Below, piece by piece: positions 47,926 through 53,409 of a stretch of 64,000 nt of DNA. The translations under genes and the position numbers were made by a program. The notes beneath the pieces were generated by a model. The model was not told the origin of the DNA. It saw nothing but the letters and a program-made list of their open reading frames with translations, and made no database searches. Numbering within the stretch: position 1 is the stretch's first letter; every line of letters starts with the position of its first letter. The DNA is from Coenobita brevimanus (Eukaryota; Arthropoda; Malacostraca; Decapoda; Coenobitidae), in assembly GCA_032717465.1 (NCBI GenBank), contig CM064669.1, forward strand, positions 50,368,694 through 50,432,693. The letters are read 5' to 3'.

Positions 47926-50266
47926 TGTTGGCGTGTGCAGTGTTGGGTCTGGGTGGAGTGATGAAGGTGATAGTGATGATGACCTCAGCGAATCAACACT
48001 ACTGAGCCCCGAACGCCCAGCCTCACCACCCCTGCCCACAAGCCCCACCCCAACGGCCCGCTTGTCCTCCCCCTCGGATCCATCCTCGCGCCGGCCCCGG
48101 GATCGGTGCTCGGGATCCCGGGATGATCAGCCTGGATCCCGTGAGAGTCTGGCCGAGCGGCGGGAACGGGACAGGGGAGGAGAACGGAGCGGGTCTGGTC
48201 GGTCGGCCAGGGAGGTGTTCTGGCTGAGGACGTCCCGGCCACGATGGCGTCGCAAGGTGGCCTCTGCTGACACCAGCCCAGAGGAACCACGACGCCACAA
48301 ATTAGGACGAGGTTGGTCCATAGATGGCCGGGGTAGCCATTCAGACACTGATGATCCCGAGGACCTGTACCGCCCCGGCCCTATTCCACCCCCTGGCCCC
48401 CTCCCAACTGCCAGTCCCCCAAGCCCACATGGGATGTACACGTGGCCACCTCAGCACACCCGCCACCGCCACCACCACGACGAGGACCCAGATGACTCCC
48501 AACCCCCACCCCTGCCTCCACCACGCCACCCCTCGGACTACGACACCCTGGCACGACCCCCTCGCCACGACCACCGCTTCTCCGACCACCACATGCGTCA
48601 CGATCGGCCACTCCACCATCCTCAAGAAGCCAGTGACCCCTTCAGCCGGCGCCGCCATGACCGCTCCAGCTCCACCTTAGGCAAGCTGACCGAGTATGGT
48701 CCCCCTCCCACTGCAGCCCCTCCCTCCCACTATTACCCCCGAGAGCCCTCCCATTATGGAGGCCGACGGGGCCGTGAGGATGGTGGGTACCGGATGGGAG
48801 AGGACGAAGATGACCTTTATGTGTATCATAATCTGCCTCCCACCCTCCCACCTCACCTCTACCCCCCAACCCTCCACACCCACTTCACTTATGACCTCCC
48901 TGATGAATTGACTCTTGGCCCTGGCCCTTTCAGTCCTGACCCTTACCAGGCAGCAGACCCGTACCCGTATCCCCCTTATGGGTATGAGGGGGGTGGGGGC
49001 CGTCGGGGGGTGAGAGAGACTCCTCTGCCTCACTCCTTCTTTCTGCTAGACACAGCTGAACTAGCCCCCTGGTCCTCCCCTCCAGCCTACCCAATTGGTC
49101 CCCTAGGAGCCTCATGGTTGCAGGCAGGTCTCCACCCCCTGGCACGCATCCCACCTTGCCTCATCCCTGCCCCATACTCCCGCCCCCGCCCACCACCAGC
49201 ACCCCTTGCCTCTCCTCCTTGGCGTCTTCCTCACCACACCTCCCTCCCCAGCCTCTCCACCCTGGACCCCACCACCGATGAGTTCCTGGTTGATGCCGGC
49301 GTGCGCATTGACGAGTCCGTGTTGCGGTCCAGGCTGCCCCGCCCTGGCTCTGTCCCTGGCCGCTCCCATCCATGGCGCCGCCCTGACCATGCCTACCCTG
49401 GGCAAGTTTCTCCTGGCAGTCAGGATGGAAGAGGTGGTGGGTCGCGCCTGAGGCAGCCCTTGGTGATTAGCAGGATCCCTGCCCCACCTGGACCAGCCAC
49501 CCACCGCTCAGACTCAGTTCGACAGGACAGTCAGACCAGTCCAGGCCAGAGGAGGGGCAGTGGGGGTGGGGCAGGCGATGTGACGGGACGACTGCGACCG
49601 CCTTCCCGCCCTGGCCGCCCTGTGTCAACTGTGGGTCCGTCTTCTGGTCGAGGCCCTTTGCCTCCTCGCACCAAATCCCTCAGTCATGAGAACCTTCGTA
49701 CCTCTCCTTCCCGCCTGGCCCTCCCCACATCCCCTTCTACTTCCCCAAACTCCTCCCGCACTTCCTCACCTCATACCTCTCCCCAAGAAGGTGAAGGACG
49801 GCCACGCACCCTAAATGTTGCTGGCTCCCGTCTGCGCCAGCCACAGGTGCGTACCCCTAGGGGTCGGGGTTCCAGGCCTACAAGCTGTAGTTCTTCACCC
49901 GGTGGCTCTCGCTGTTCCTCCCCTGGTATGGAGACTCCTGGTCAGGGCTTCCCTCGATCTGGCACCCGGGGAGGCAGCACTGGGTCTTCCCCTGCTTCCT
50001 CTCGCTGCTCTTCCCCAGGTAGGGAGGATTTGCGATCCCTAGCTCGTCTGGCACCTCACCGCCCTGCCTCAAGGGGTTCCCGCCCCTCACGCACCTCCTC
50101 CACTGCTTCCACCCCAGAACAAGTGGTAACTCCACCTTCTCCTGGCCCTGGACCCCGCCAGCCTCTCCGCTCTTCCTCAGCCATACCTAAACCGGCTGCA
50201 GCAACAGCAGCAGTGAGCAGGAACAAATCTGCTAGCAAACTTCCCCTCCCTACCTCTAGAAATTAG
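21056..50266 (+). CDS. PPP4R4: PPP4R4, protein phosphatase 4 regulatory subunit 4 (gene-level entry, 5' incomplete)
   Basis: Fifteen exons with GT/AG borders join in one frame to give about 712 residues before the alternative ends. The order and signatures match vertebrate PPP4R4 (KIAA1622): 'NAWLETLLDVIDLLPKE', 'SLCQDVCGEVRGSMCTQLP', 'ILPELVDLCSDEETSVRLA', 'CAYNLPCMVAF', 'DRVPNIRLKLVMLLPQMK'. The family is a HEAT-repeat scaffold that binds the PP4 catalytic subunit in the cytosol. The HEAT part ends at about exon 13; exons 14-15 are charged and Ser/Arg-rich. The N-terminal region, over 100 residues in vertebrates, is missing and must lie upstream of 21056. Exon 15 ends in phase 2 and joins in frame to either 39486 (short end) or 47941 (774-residue tail), giving about 744 or 1,486 residues from the visible part. 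Vertebrate proteins are about 870 residues, so the long form would be unusually large. Without RNA evidence the choice of end is inference. Confidence 0.9.
21323..21630. mobile_element. hAT-type MITE, 308 bp, with 8-bp target duplication
   Basis: Termini CAGTGATTCCCAACCT... and ...AGGTTGGGAACCGCTG are inverted repeats of the Charlie/hAT type. The element is flanked by a perfect 8-bp duplication CCATAGAG (21315-21322 and 21631-21638). It has no coding capacity and inserted 20 bp inside the intron after exon 1 without touching the donor. Confidence 0.9.
21640..22379. other. Intron sequence, nothing recognised
   Basis: AT-rich intron between PPP4R4 exons 1 and 2, with no supported embedded feature. 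Confidence 0.5.
22380..23290 (+). mobile_element. LINE family B fragment (zinc-knuckle region to 3' end)
   Basis: Frameshifted segments match the copy at 46380-47450: 'ERIELAGESHECVEEFCYMG', 'VARVRSGWKKFRELLPFLTL', 'GSLYATCVRSVMLYG', 'LRWFGHVKRKGNDNWVQK' and 'RPKRTW'. An A30 run interrupts at 23161-23190. The 3' end reads 'gctgccattaggtgaccaag'. Multiple stops show it is dead. Confidence 0.8.
23291..24341. other. Intron sequence, nothing recognised
   Basis: AT-rich intron with no repeat family or gene identified. Confidence 0.5.
24342..24415 (+). CDS. PPP4R4: PPP4R4 exon 2
   Basis: Acceptor gtcttgcag, donor gtgagt. The split codon with exon 1 gives Val. The exon reads 'VANAWLETLLDVIDLLPKEV' then 'IKDE' and ends in phase 0. 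This is one of the most conserved PPP4R4 segments (NAWLETLL). Confidence 0.93.
24470..24740 (+). mobile_element. LINE family B 3' fragment
   Basis: Contains a degraded 'RWFGYVERMGDDIWVRKVS', 'gaggctgccagagatcgagc' and 'ccattagatggccaaggcc'. It is the same 3' end as 23200-23290 and 47360-47430. It starts 55 bp after the exon 2 donor. Confidence 0.75.
24830..25289 (+). mobile_element. Decayed LINE reverse-transcriptase fragment (family C-like)
   Basis: Frameshifted segments 'CKVFVDLEK' (motif A region) and, from about 25090, 'NLRINATEMGMKVILNGWNG' then 'MYSGDSLLLGKSEYDLARFL' correspond to the region around RT motif C, with the expected ADD replaced by SGD. It is followed by the tail-type repeat at 25290. 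Confidence 0.6.
25290..25560 (+). repeat. Dispersed repeat, probable LINE 3' tail (pairs with 4005-4295)
   Basis: Shares 'caggattctgggggc', 'gaatgagagtgag' and 'aaaaagaggttgggat' with 4005-4295, and ends in (GATG)n at 25528-25558. Confidence 0.55.
25627..25730 (+). CDS. PPP4R4: PPP4R4 exon 3
   Basis: Acceptor ctccatcag, donor gtgagt. Reads 'ILSLAVSKGQSQQVSARLAA' then 'CKLIGKIATKFEPF' and ends in phase 2 (GT+A gives Val). It matches the PPP4R4 HEAT segment with 'SKxQxxQxVxxRLxxCKxLGK'. Confidence 0.93.
25731..28353. other. Intron 3, 2.6 kb; no internal gene
   Basis: AT-rich intron. Visible items are a 30-bp GTAC-type palindrome cluster at 26486-26515 and (CAA)n at 26597-26612. Small open frames here have no recognisable similarity. 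Confidence 0.6.
28354..28583 (+). CDS. PPP4R4: PPP4R4 exon 4
   Basis: Acceptor ttttcccacag, donor gttagc (weaker than consensus). Reads 'LKNEVVGVVESLCQDVCGEV', 'RGSMCTQLPPVARGLGLDAT', 'KTHILPELVDLCSDEETSVR' and 'LAGINTVVLLIPLLDD'. This is the strongest PPP4R4 signature in the window: two consecutive HEAT repeats. It is clearly more GC-rich than the flanking introns. Confidence 0.95.
29379..29501 (+). CDS. PPP4R4: PPP4R4 exon 5
   Basis: Acceptor tttacccccag, donor gttagt. The split codon gives Glu. Reads 'ETLIGTLVPLVRKVCERAVR' then 'VEDASLPVTAHLLGRICHGL' and H. Corresponds to the PPP4R4 segment ending in LGKLCHGL. Confidence 0.92.
29785..30130 (+). mobile_element. tRNA-derived SINE (second family), copy 1
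   Basis: Near-identical in layout to 53750-54140. Box A-like TGGTTTAGTGGG lies at 29917-29928 and box B-like GGTTCATATCC at 29964-29974. A shared body ('gaggctggtcactct', 'tgtcaggaccaacttgccca') leads to a (GATG)n tail. About 130 bp of shared sequence upstream of box A is unusual and suggests a composite element. Confidence 0.7.
30421..30525. repeat. Two-copy ~50-bp tandem repeat
   Basis: 'caaccgctcg..' followed by 'actttttcgac.caggttgc' occurs at about 30440 and 30479, separated by a short linker. Confidence 0.75.
30589..30929. mobile_element. Near-perfect 341-bp palindrome (foldback or hairpin MITE)
   Basis: The left arm starts 'aactgtatttttatgaaatt' and the right arm ends with its near reverse complement 'aatttcataatgatacagtt'. 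Pairing continues inward through 'ttcactcatt.attcagtg' / 'cactgaataaatgagtgaa' and 'aaacattt.gtca' / 'tgacaaaatgttt' to a centre near 30757. Each arm is about 165 bp with scattered mismatches. No coding capacity; target duplication not clear. Confidence 0.85.
31016..31563. mobile_element. hAT-type MITE, 548 bp, with 8-bp target duplication (1 mismatch)
   Basis: Termini CAGTGGTTCCCAACCT and AGGTTGGGAACCACTG are perfect 16-bp inverted repeats. They are flanked by TATTGGAC (31008-31015) and TATTAGAC (31564-31571). The terminal motif matches the element at 21323-21630, but the interior is unrelated: an AT-rich interior with 'tacccacaagtgggta' near the left end. Confidence 0.88.
31999..32093 (+). 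CDS. PPP4R4: PPP4R4 exon 6
   Basis: Acceptor tctctttacag, donor gtgagt. The split codon gives Asp. Reads 'DVLTEEQKTWFVDFYCTLAK' then 'LGLPDSKKTELP', phase 0. Corresponds to the 'FxxFYxxLxxLGL' segment of PPP4R4. Confidence 0.9.
32345..32640 (+). mobile_element. LINE family A 3' fragment
   Basis: Reads in one frame 'VRSNTLRWFGHVERMEGERQ', 'TKRVYVSDVEGGRGRGRPRM' and 'RWRDEVERYVRERSVSWEQG'. It ends at the family 3' terminus and a (GATA)n tail. It is the cleanest LINE A copy here and sits inside intron 6 in gene orientation. Confidence 0.82.
32848..33048 (+). CDS. PPP4R4: PPP4R4 exon 7
   Basis: Acceptor ctattttag; 67 codons, phase 0 at both ends. Reads 'MPDLVAEVRSGEYEAECRQQ', 'CAYNLPCMVAFAGGSTAYRT', 'ALHPTVTSLITDPSHQVRST' and 'VAAAFHQ'. 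The CAYNLPCMV box matches the family CAYNFPAM. The donor needed for in-frame joining is gtgctg, a poor match to consensus. Readthrough would add seven residues and stop at 33070-33072. Confidence 0.9.
33717..33875 (+). CDS. PPP4R4: PPP4R4 exon 8
   Basis: Acceptor gttaattgcag, donor gtatgt, 53 codons. Reads 'VCTLVGAEVGLLKEGLLQLL', 'RSDNLEVLAALTPNLPHIII' and 'TMTKHNAITPQTP'. A HEAT repeat matching the family 'LLQDxSLEVLDAL' segment. Confidence 0.92.
34050..34215 (+). repeat. Dispersed repeat family E, copy 1
   Basis: Shares 'gtgggctgaagttgc', 'ccaccatcctccttttgggg' and 'acatgaaggcatccttctc' with 55090-55275. A more diverged copy is at 38770-38880. Function unknown. Confidence 0.65.
34342..34524 (+). 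CDS. PPP4R4: PPP4R4 exon 9
   Basis: Acceptor ttgtattacag, donor gtgagt, 61 codons. Reads 'RGELVELVGAIKQGEETVSG', 'TSLWRVHAEALTQTASLAPC' and 'LPPDLSFTHLVPLLFLRMKT'. Aligns with the family segment containing SLKWRTHE. Confidence 0.92.
34525..35030. other. Intron 9, nothing recognised
   Basis: AT-rich intron with several A/T homopolymers. Confidence 0.6.
35031..35136 (+). CDS. PPP4R4: PPP4R4 exon 10
   Basis: Acceptor tgtgtttccttag, donor gtaaca. Reads 'RPIPCRLAAARTLLVFLRQM' then 'TNTDHRDHICATLVS' and ends in phase 1. Matches the family 'VQKAASRTLCIFLR' helix. Confidence 0.92.
35137..35692. other. Intron 10, nothing recognised
   Basis: Intron sequence without recognised repeats. Confidence 0.6.
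35693..35818 (+). CDS. PPP4R4: PPP4R4 exon 11
   Basis: Acceptor tcttaattacag, donor gtgagt. Reads 'DFCEGGSCHKRMLFLNMVTM' then 'VLEMFSKMFFKTYFFRPLLS' and LH, ending in phase 1. The 'FSKxFFxxYFFxPxxxL' box is a clear family signature. Confidence 0.94.
35819..36749. other. Intron 11, nothing recognised
   Basis: AT-rich intron with no repeat family identified. Confidence 0.6.
36750..36844 (+). CDS. PPP4R4: PPP4R4 exon 12
   Basis: Acceptor gttgattcaag, donor gtacat. The split codon A+GT gives Ser. Reads 'DRVPNIRLKLVMLLPQMKAT' then 'LSLPDDKTRLQ'. Matches the family 'VANVRMKLCYLLPKVKSTL' HEAT segment. Confidence 0.94.
37040..37250 (+). repeat. Dispersed repeat family D, copy 3
   Basis: Blocks 'cggcctaaaattaccatctc', 'ttgaatatggtgctaatc', 'gtggaaagga' and 'tgaaatgagctgcag' occur in family order. 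It ends 26 bp before exon 13. Confidence 0.75.
37276..37389 (+). CDS. PPP4R4: PPP4R4 exon 13
   Basis: Acceptor ccaccatgacag, donor gtagga, 38 codons. Reads 'ELETVVGSLLMSEGDRDVSA' then 'AISTTISLLDKIEVCESQ'. Last HEAT-like helices, matching the family segment with EKDKDV. Confidence 0.92.
37556..37670 (+). CDS. PPP4R4: PPP4R4 exon 14 (charged linker)
   Basis: Acceptor tttttttatttag, donor gtacta. Reads 'RGSPEGESGGQEGEEERREK' then 'QQDRRPGGDSKVQDKKSP', ending in phase 1. Highly charged and probably disordered. It corresponds in position to the Glu/Lys-rich region after the HEAT domain in vertebrates. Confidence 0.85.
37671..38559. other. Intron 14, nothing recognised
   Basis: Intron sequence, possibly with weak old repeat relics. 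No supported feature. Confidence 0.55.
38560..38722 (+). CDS. PPP4R4: PPP4R4 exon 15 (Ser/Arg-rich), last common exon
   Basis: Acceptor cctggtgcag, donor gtaagc (strong). Reads 'DGGRVEGDGLGERRSSSRSS', 'ARRSSGVGRLPSYLERRRSN' and 'SHAPKQPPDEHTIM', with a split CG codon at the end (phase 2). Both 39486 (A) and 47941 (T) complete the codon to Arg, so both downstream exons are frame-compatible. Confidence 0.85.
38770..38880 (+). repeat. Dispersed repeat family E, copy 2 (diverged)
   Basis: Shares 'gaatgtgaaccyggtg', 'ccaccatcctt' and 'gggacattt' with 55100-55205. Confidence 0.5.
39486..39585 (+). CDS. PPP4R4: PPP4R4 short terminal exon (16a)
   Basis: The acceptor ttggttcctttag has a better pyrimidine tract than that of the alternative exon. 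Codon CG+A gives Arg, then 'KKLKPQHHFPHTNTVRVKDL' and 'SPPNHKSRTLLL', stop TAA at 39583-39585. The internal gtgagg and gtgaag sites would leave phase 0, which does not match the next exon at 47941. This is therefore a terminal exon if used. I recognise no conserved motif in its 33 codons. Confidence 0.6.
39786..39958 (+). repeat. Dispersed repeat family D, copy 4
   Basis: Family blocks 'ttatggaaaggatgtac', 'accattgagctgcaggg' and 'gacaaaaatcctagccaagt' are present. The start is diverged. It lies in the 3' flank of exon 16a. Confidence 0.7.
39959..40849. other. Exon 16a 3' flank / intron 15, nothing recognised
   Basis: AT-rich sequence. It would be 3' untranslated region for the short form or intron for the long form. 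No single polyadenylation site can be singled out. Confidence 0.5.
40850..41215 (+). mobile_element. LINE family B 3' fragment (strongly decayed)
   Basis: Ends with 'ggagagctgccatctggtga' + 'acaaggctgac', the family B 3' terminus. The upstream part is only faintly LINE-like. Confidence 0.5.
41216..42781. other. Intron / flank sequence with (ATT)n
   Basis: A TTA/GAT triplet stretch lies at 41857-41915. Otherwise AT-rich with no supported gene. Confidence 0.5.
42784..43664 (+). mobile_element. Chimeric mariner-like element, decayed transposase, flanked by TA
   Basis: Termini CGAGGTCTGT... and ...ACAGACCTCG are inverted repeats flanked by TA (42782-42783 and 43665-43666). From about 42985 the + strand reads, with frameshifts, the mariner transposase catalytic region: 'MLETVITGGEMCVYGFGPET', 'FDYFGVVHHEYTSEGQTVNK', 'DYNLDVIRCLHDTVWRKRPH', 'EIMINAAKHLQEITKTDFEK'. 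Before that, 42784-42985 is not the N-terminus. On the minus strand it reads 'EKIMANATKHQQEISKTNFE' + 'KCLRQWKK', an inverted copy of the transposase C-terminus. The helix-turn-helix half is therefore missing and the element cannot be autonomous. Confidence 0.88.
43665..46379. other. Intron / intergenic sequence, nothing firmly recognised
   Basis: AT-rich sequence with a T22-type run at about 46139-46160. Faint LINE-like words occur at 45600-45900. The ORFs near 44590 and 45351 have no recognisable similarity. Confidence 0.5.
46380..47450 (+). mobile_element. LINE family B, longest copy, RT motif C to 3' end
   Basis: Frameshifted segments in order: RT motif C region 'GLPKEVLYANELVLTAENER' (the catalytic YADD is YANE), 'KGLRVNVDKSDG', a Cys-rich zinc-knuckle-like stretch (CAIC..., C.VCDKWV, CAMCQGE; about 46655-46800), then 'ARVRSGWKKFRELLPLLTLR', 'GSLYVACVRKVVLYGCESWA', 'RWFGHVERKGDDNWVQ' and 'GRPKKT'. 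The 3' end is the same as at 23215-23290. Dead by motif loss and stops. It inserted in the intron before exon 16b in gene orientation. Confidence 0.82.
47643..47713. repeat. (TG)n microsatellite, about 35 units
   Basis: Uninterrupted TG run, the first of two in the 300 bp before exon 16b. Confidence 0.97.
47841..47924 (+). promoter_or_regulatory. (TG)42 repeat abutting the splice acceptor of exon 16b
   Basis: 42 uninterrupted TG units end 16 nt before the AG at 47939-47940, and the intervening gtgttggcgtgtgcag has almost no pyrimidine tract. In RNA this is a UG repeat, a known binding platform for TDP-43 and CELF-type proteins. In human CFTR, a UG repeat next to the exon 9 acceptor promotes skipping. 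A regulatory role here is inference. Confidence 0.6.
47941..50266 (+). CDS. PPP4R4: PPP4R4 long terminal exon (16b): disordered Pro/Ser/Arg tail with SxIP motifs
   Basis: Acceptor gcgtgtgcag. CG (exon 15) + T gives Arg, then 774 codons to TAG at 50264-50266 with no stop. The open frame extends upstream only through the TG repeat, so it needs this acceptor or an unseen promoter. Order of regions: acidic 'SDEGDSDDDLSEST'; SP-rich; Arg/Glu/Ser-rich; His/Pro-rich (HTRHRHHHDEDPDD); Tyr/Pro-rich (PDPYQAADPYPYPPYGYEGG); then a basic Ser/Pro tail with 'KSLSHENLRTSPSR', two 'SRCSSPG' repeats and many SP sites. EB1-type SxIP motifs: SRIP (49469-49480) and SAIP (50177-50188). SxLP variants: SRLP (49328-49339) and SKLP (50234-50245). 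GC-rich against AT-rich flanks. No folded domain recognised. Could alternatively belong to a separate, adjacent gene. Confidence 0.72.
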
Positions 50267-50424
50267 TGGTAACCTACTATCAAATCTTCTCTAGTCAGTA
50301 CACAACAAATCTACACTGTTCCTGACACTCACCCACCACAACAGCCACTTCACCAACATAGGCATCTGTTCCCTTACCATACGCTGCACTCTGGTAGCAA
50401 TCATTATACTGTACTCATTTTACT
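50267..50424 (+). other. 3' untranslated region of exon 16b (start)
   Basis: Non-coding sequence directly after the TAG. The composition falls from GC-rich coding to AT-rich. Polyadenylation site not identified with confidence; AATAAA words occur at 52511-52516 and about 52655. Confidence 0.5.
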
Positions 50425-50630
50425 CTGACATGGCCTAAAATTGGCATCTCTTCGTCTTGAGTGCTGATTTGTAACAATAGATTAAAACTAGAATTTGATA
50501 CCTGTCACGAAGAAGTGCTGGAGAAAGGATGTAAAGCTGTAGCAATATTCTTTTTCTAGCACTGACTTATGTGAAATAAGCTGTAAAAGGACAAAAATCT
50601 TGGCCAAGTTAAGGTGAAAGAATTATACAA
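50425..50630 (+). repeat. Dispersed repeat family D, copy 5 (best preserved)
   Basis: Runs from 'catggcctaaaattggcatc' through 'gatttgtaacaatagattaa', 'gtcacgaagaagtgctg' and 'tatgtgaaataagctgtaaa' to 'aaatcttggccaagttaagg'. The two ends are imperfect inverted repeats (ACATGGCCTAAAATTGG / ACTTGGCCAAGATTTTT), so it may be a MITE. Confidence 0.75.
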
Positions 50631-53409
50631 TACACCACCAGAAACTCTAGTCACTACTGTATACTGCACTATGTTGCTCTCACTCTGTCTTTCCATCCAG
50701 TACTGCCCTTCCATCTCATCTCCTTGATAACTGAATCTCAGATGATATGTGTTGGCCGATGTGGAAAATGAGGTGTGCATTATGTTTATTATAATGCTGT
50801 ACTGTATTCACCCAGTGCCACCACTCATGAACCCATAATTGCTCACACATCAAAATACTGTACAAGAAAAAAAAGAGGATGCAGGTGTGAGAGCAGACTT
50901 TATTACATTATTGAAGCAGCTTTGAAAGTTGTCATTCATTGCTGATCACATCTGGTGCAATAAGTTTTTTATGCTTCACGAAGATCCTGTATGCCTTTGT
51001 GATGACTGTTATCATTTACATAAAACTTATTCAGTAGATGATATACTGTACTGAAGTATATCTTGCACAGTAATCATATTATGAGAAAAGAAACAGGAAT
51101 GTATTATAATGTGCTGTAAGCACAGATTGTTTATGGATAAAAATAAGTTATCTTTTCTTTTTTATGGATACTTTATCATTGATGTTAAAAAGTTTAACAA
51201 ATTATATATTTATTTAAGTAAGGCAGCTTATAGCAAGTGATGCAGAGTAATGTATTGATTCAGGCTTGCAAATTCAAGCAGTTGCACACTCTATGTTTAT
51301 GGTACAGATTTTGTCATCTTTCAGGAACTGATTCTGTTGAAAACATGATTAATCAGTATTGTTTGTACTCTGAGGGCCATATTCTTGTTTGGTTAAGAGT
51401 TGTCATAACACCCATTGTAGGCAGTTTATTGTGCTTAGTACACTTTAATATTATCGTGTGTGTTAATATTGCAGTTTATGTCAATATCAGAAAGCTGTTA
51501 ATGCATATAAGAAGACATCAAGGTGCAGTATCCAAAATTAATCACTAAGAAGGAAGTCTCCCTGCCCGCGAGAATACGAACCTGAGTTAGTAGTTTTGGC
51601 CTTGGGTGCCTGCCTGATTATTGCAGGGTAAGGAGTTCTCTGCAGCTGATGCGTGAGTAAGGGAGGCAGCAATGCTGTTAAGTTTATGTATCTCTGTACC
51701 TCTAAGTGTGCCAATATATGGATTATTTGCCAGTGGTGCTTACTGTTTTGTATATTGATTCTTTCTCTCTCTCTCTCTTACATACAGTAATACAATGCAG
51801 CCTTTATTGCTTTACAATATTAATCTAAGCTGTAGGTGTACTATTTTATTATAGTAAAATATTTAAGGAAGTATATTCCAGATATTATTTCTTTTTATTT
51901 ATTATTTGTTACCTGTATGAAGTAAAAAAAAAAAAAAAAGAAAAAAAGAAAGAAAAATGGAGCTCTTTTTCTCCTTATGAATTTACATAAGTTAATATTG
52001 TTTTTTCTGTACTTAAACATCTATTTATTCCCATATTATATCTCAGGCTAGTGGTGAGATTACATTGCATTCATGTGTGTATGTTAAGTAGTTCAAGATT
52101 TATAAGGTTTAGAGATAATGTAAATGTTCTTATGGCAGTGATCTTAGTACAAAGTCAGGTAATCTCAGTTTTGTTTCTTGTATGTCATACCATAAGTGAT
52201 CTTGTTTTTGAGCTAAATAATTGTACAGATTACCATTGGTGAATATTCATATCAGAGTATATCATAGTTAGGTAAGTATTGACAAGAAGACAATCTCATA
52301 TATCATAGAATATGGATTTTAAAAGTTCCCTTCCCAATTCTCTGACTATTTTGTGTCGGGCAAGTGTACTAAAATCACCCAAACCAAACCTGATGAACCT
52401 AACCCAGCAGTGAAAGCCACATCCATCAGACCTTACCTTGACATCCTTTGGATTATACCACATCTAATTAGCTCAGATGGCCATACTTGAGACCCAGCTG
52501 TAGCTGTCACAATAAAAATCCTAAAGAAAAATATGAAGAATGGAAATTATACAGTAATTTGAAGATGATAAAGGTAAATATGTATAATGTAGAGAGCTTG
52601 CAGGTGGTTGCCAAAAATACAGTTCTGCCATTGGAAGTATTATTTAAAAATAAAAAATAAATCGAGAATATAGCATTTCCTTATGAATGAATACATGAGC
52701 TATAAAAATTTAAGATGTAATCCAGAGGAGTAGACTATATTTAATGATTTTGAGATGGTCTTCTTTTCAATATATTCCTTGACTTATAAAATGGCAGTGT
52801 ATTGTTTGTCTGTCATTCTCCCTGCTTTGTTTCAAAAGATTTCTGTTAAACTTTGTTGATATTTGATCCACCAGTTAGCTGCAATACACATAATGTGCAA
52901 TGGAACCTGGAATATTGAGGAAACTACATGAGAAAAAACATAGTGACATGTTTTATGTCTTTTTTTTATGATATAGTGTTAGTACTTGTTTTATGTTTTT
53001 TGTTTATCATGTAGTAAAGTATTACATTTTTTTTGGTAACAGGAAGTGAAAATTAATGTTTCAGTTGAATTATCTCAAATGATATTAGTGAAAATATGAA
53101 ATATGCTTTTCAGTATTAAGGAGCAGTATAATTTAGCAAAAATTTGAAGTAATTATTATAGTATTAAGTATGACATTTTTTGACCATGATTAGCAGTATG
53201 AATTTAGTATTTGCTGTTGAATTTTGTTGGTTGTGCATTGTTATAAGAATTAAGTAAGAAGTTTTTTTTTTTTAAATGAGCGATATGCAGTTAGCTACAA
53301 GAGTCTTACGCATCTCCTGCCTCTCTCATCATTGATGTCATGGATGCTTGAATGAGGCATAGTGGACACAGGTGCATATTGTCACCAACAGATGGATGAT
53401 AATTTGCAC
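50631..53409. other. AT-rich 3' flank, no gene recognised
   Basis: Long AT-rich sequence with A/T homopolymers and (TC)n at 51762-51778. A 103-codon ORF at 51237 lacks recognisable features. May be extended 3' untranslated region or intergenic. Confidence 0.5.

Noticed and set aside
47840..47940. The long ORF over exon 16b appears to start with a Cys-Val repeat at 47840
   Set aside because: This is translation of the (TG)42 microsatellite and the intron end. The coding exon starts at 47941 after the AG.
51237..51548. 103-codon ORF in the PPP4R4 3' flank
   Set aside because: No recognisable motif, AT-rich composition like the surrounding non-coding sequence, and no splice signals.
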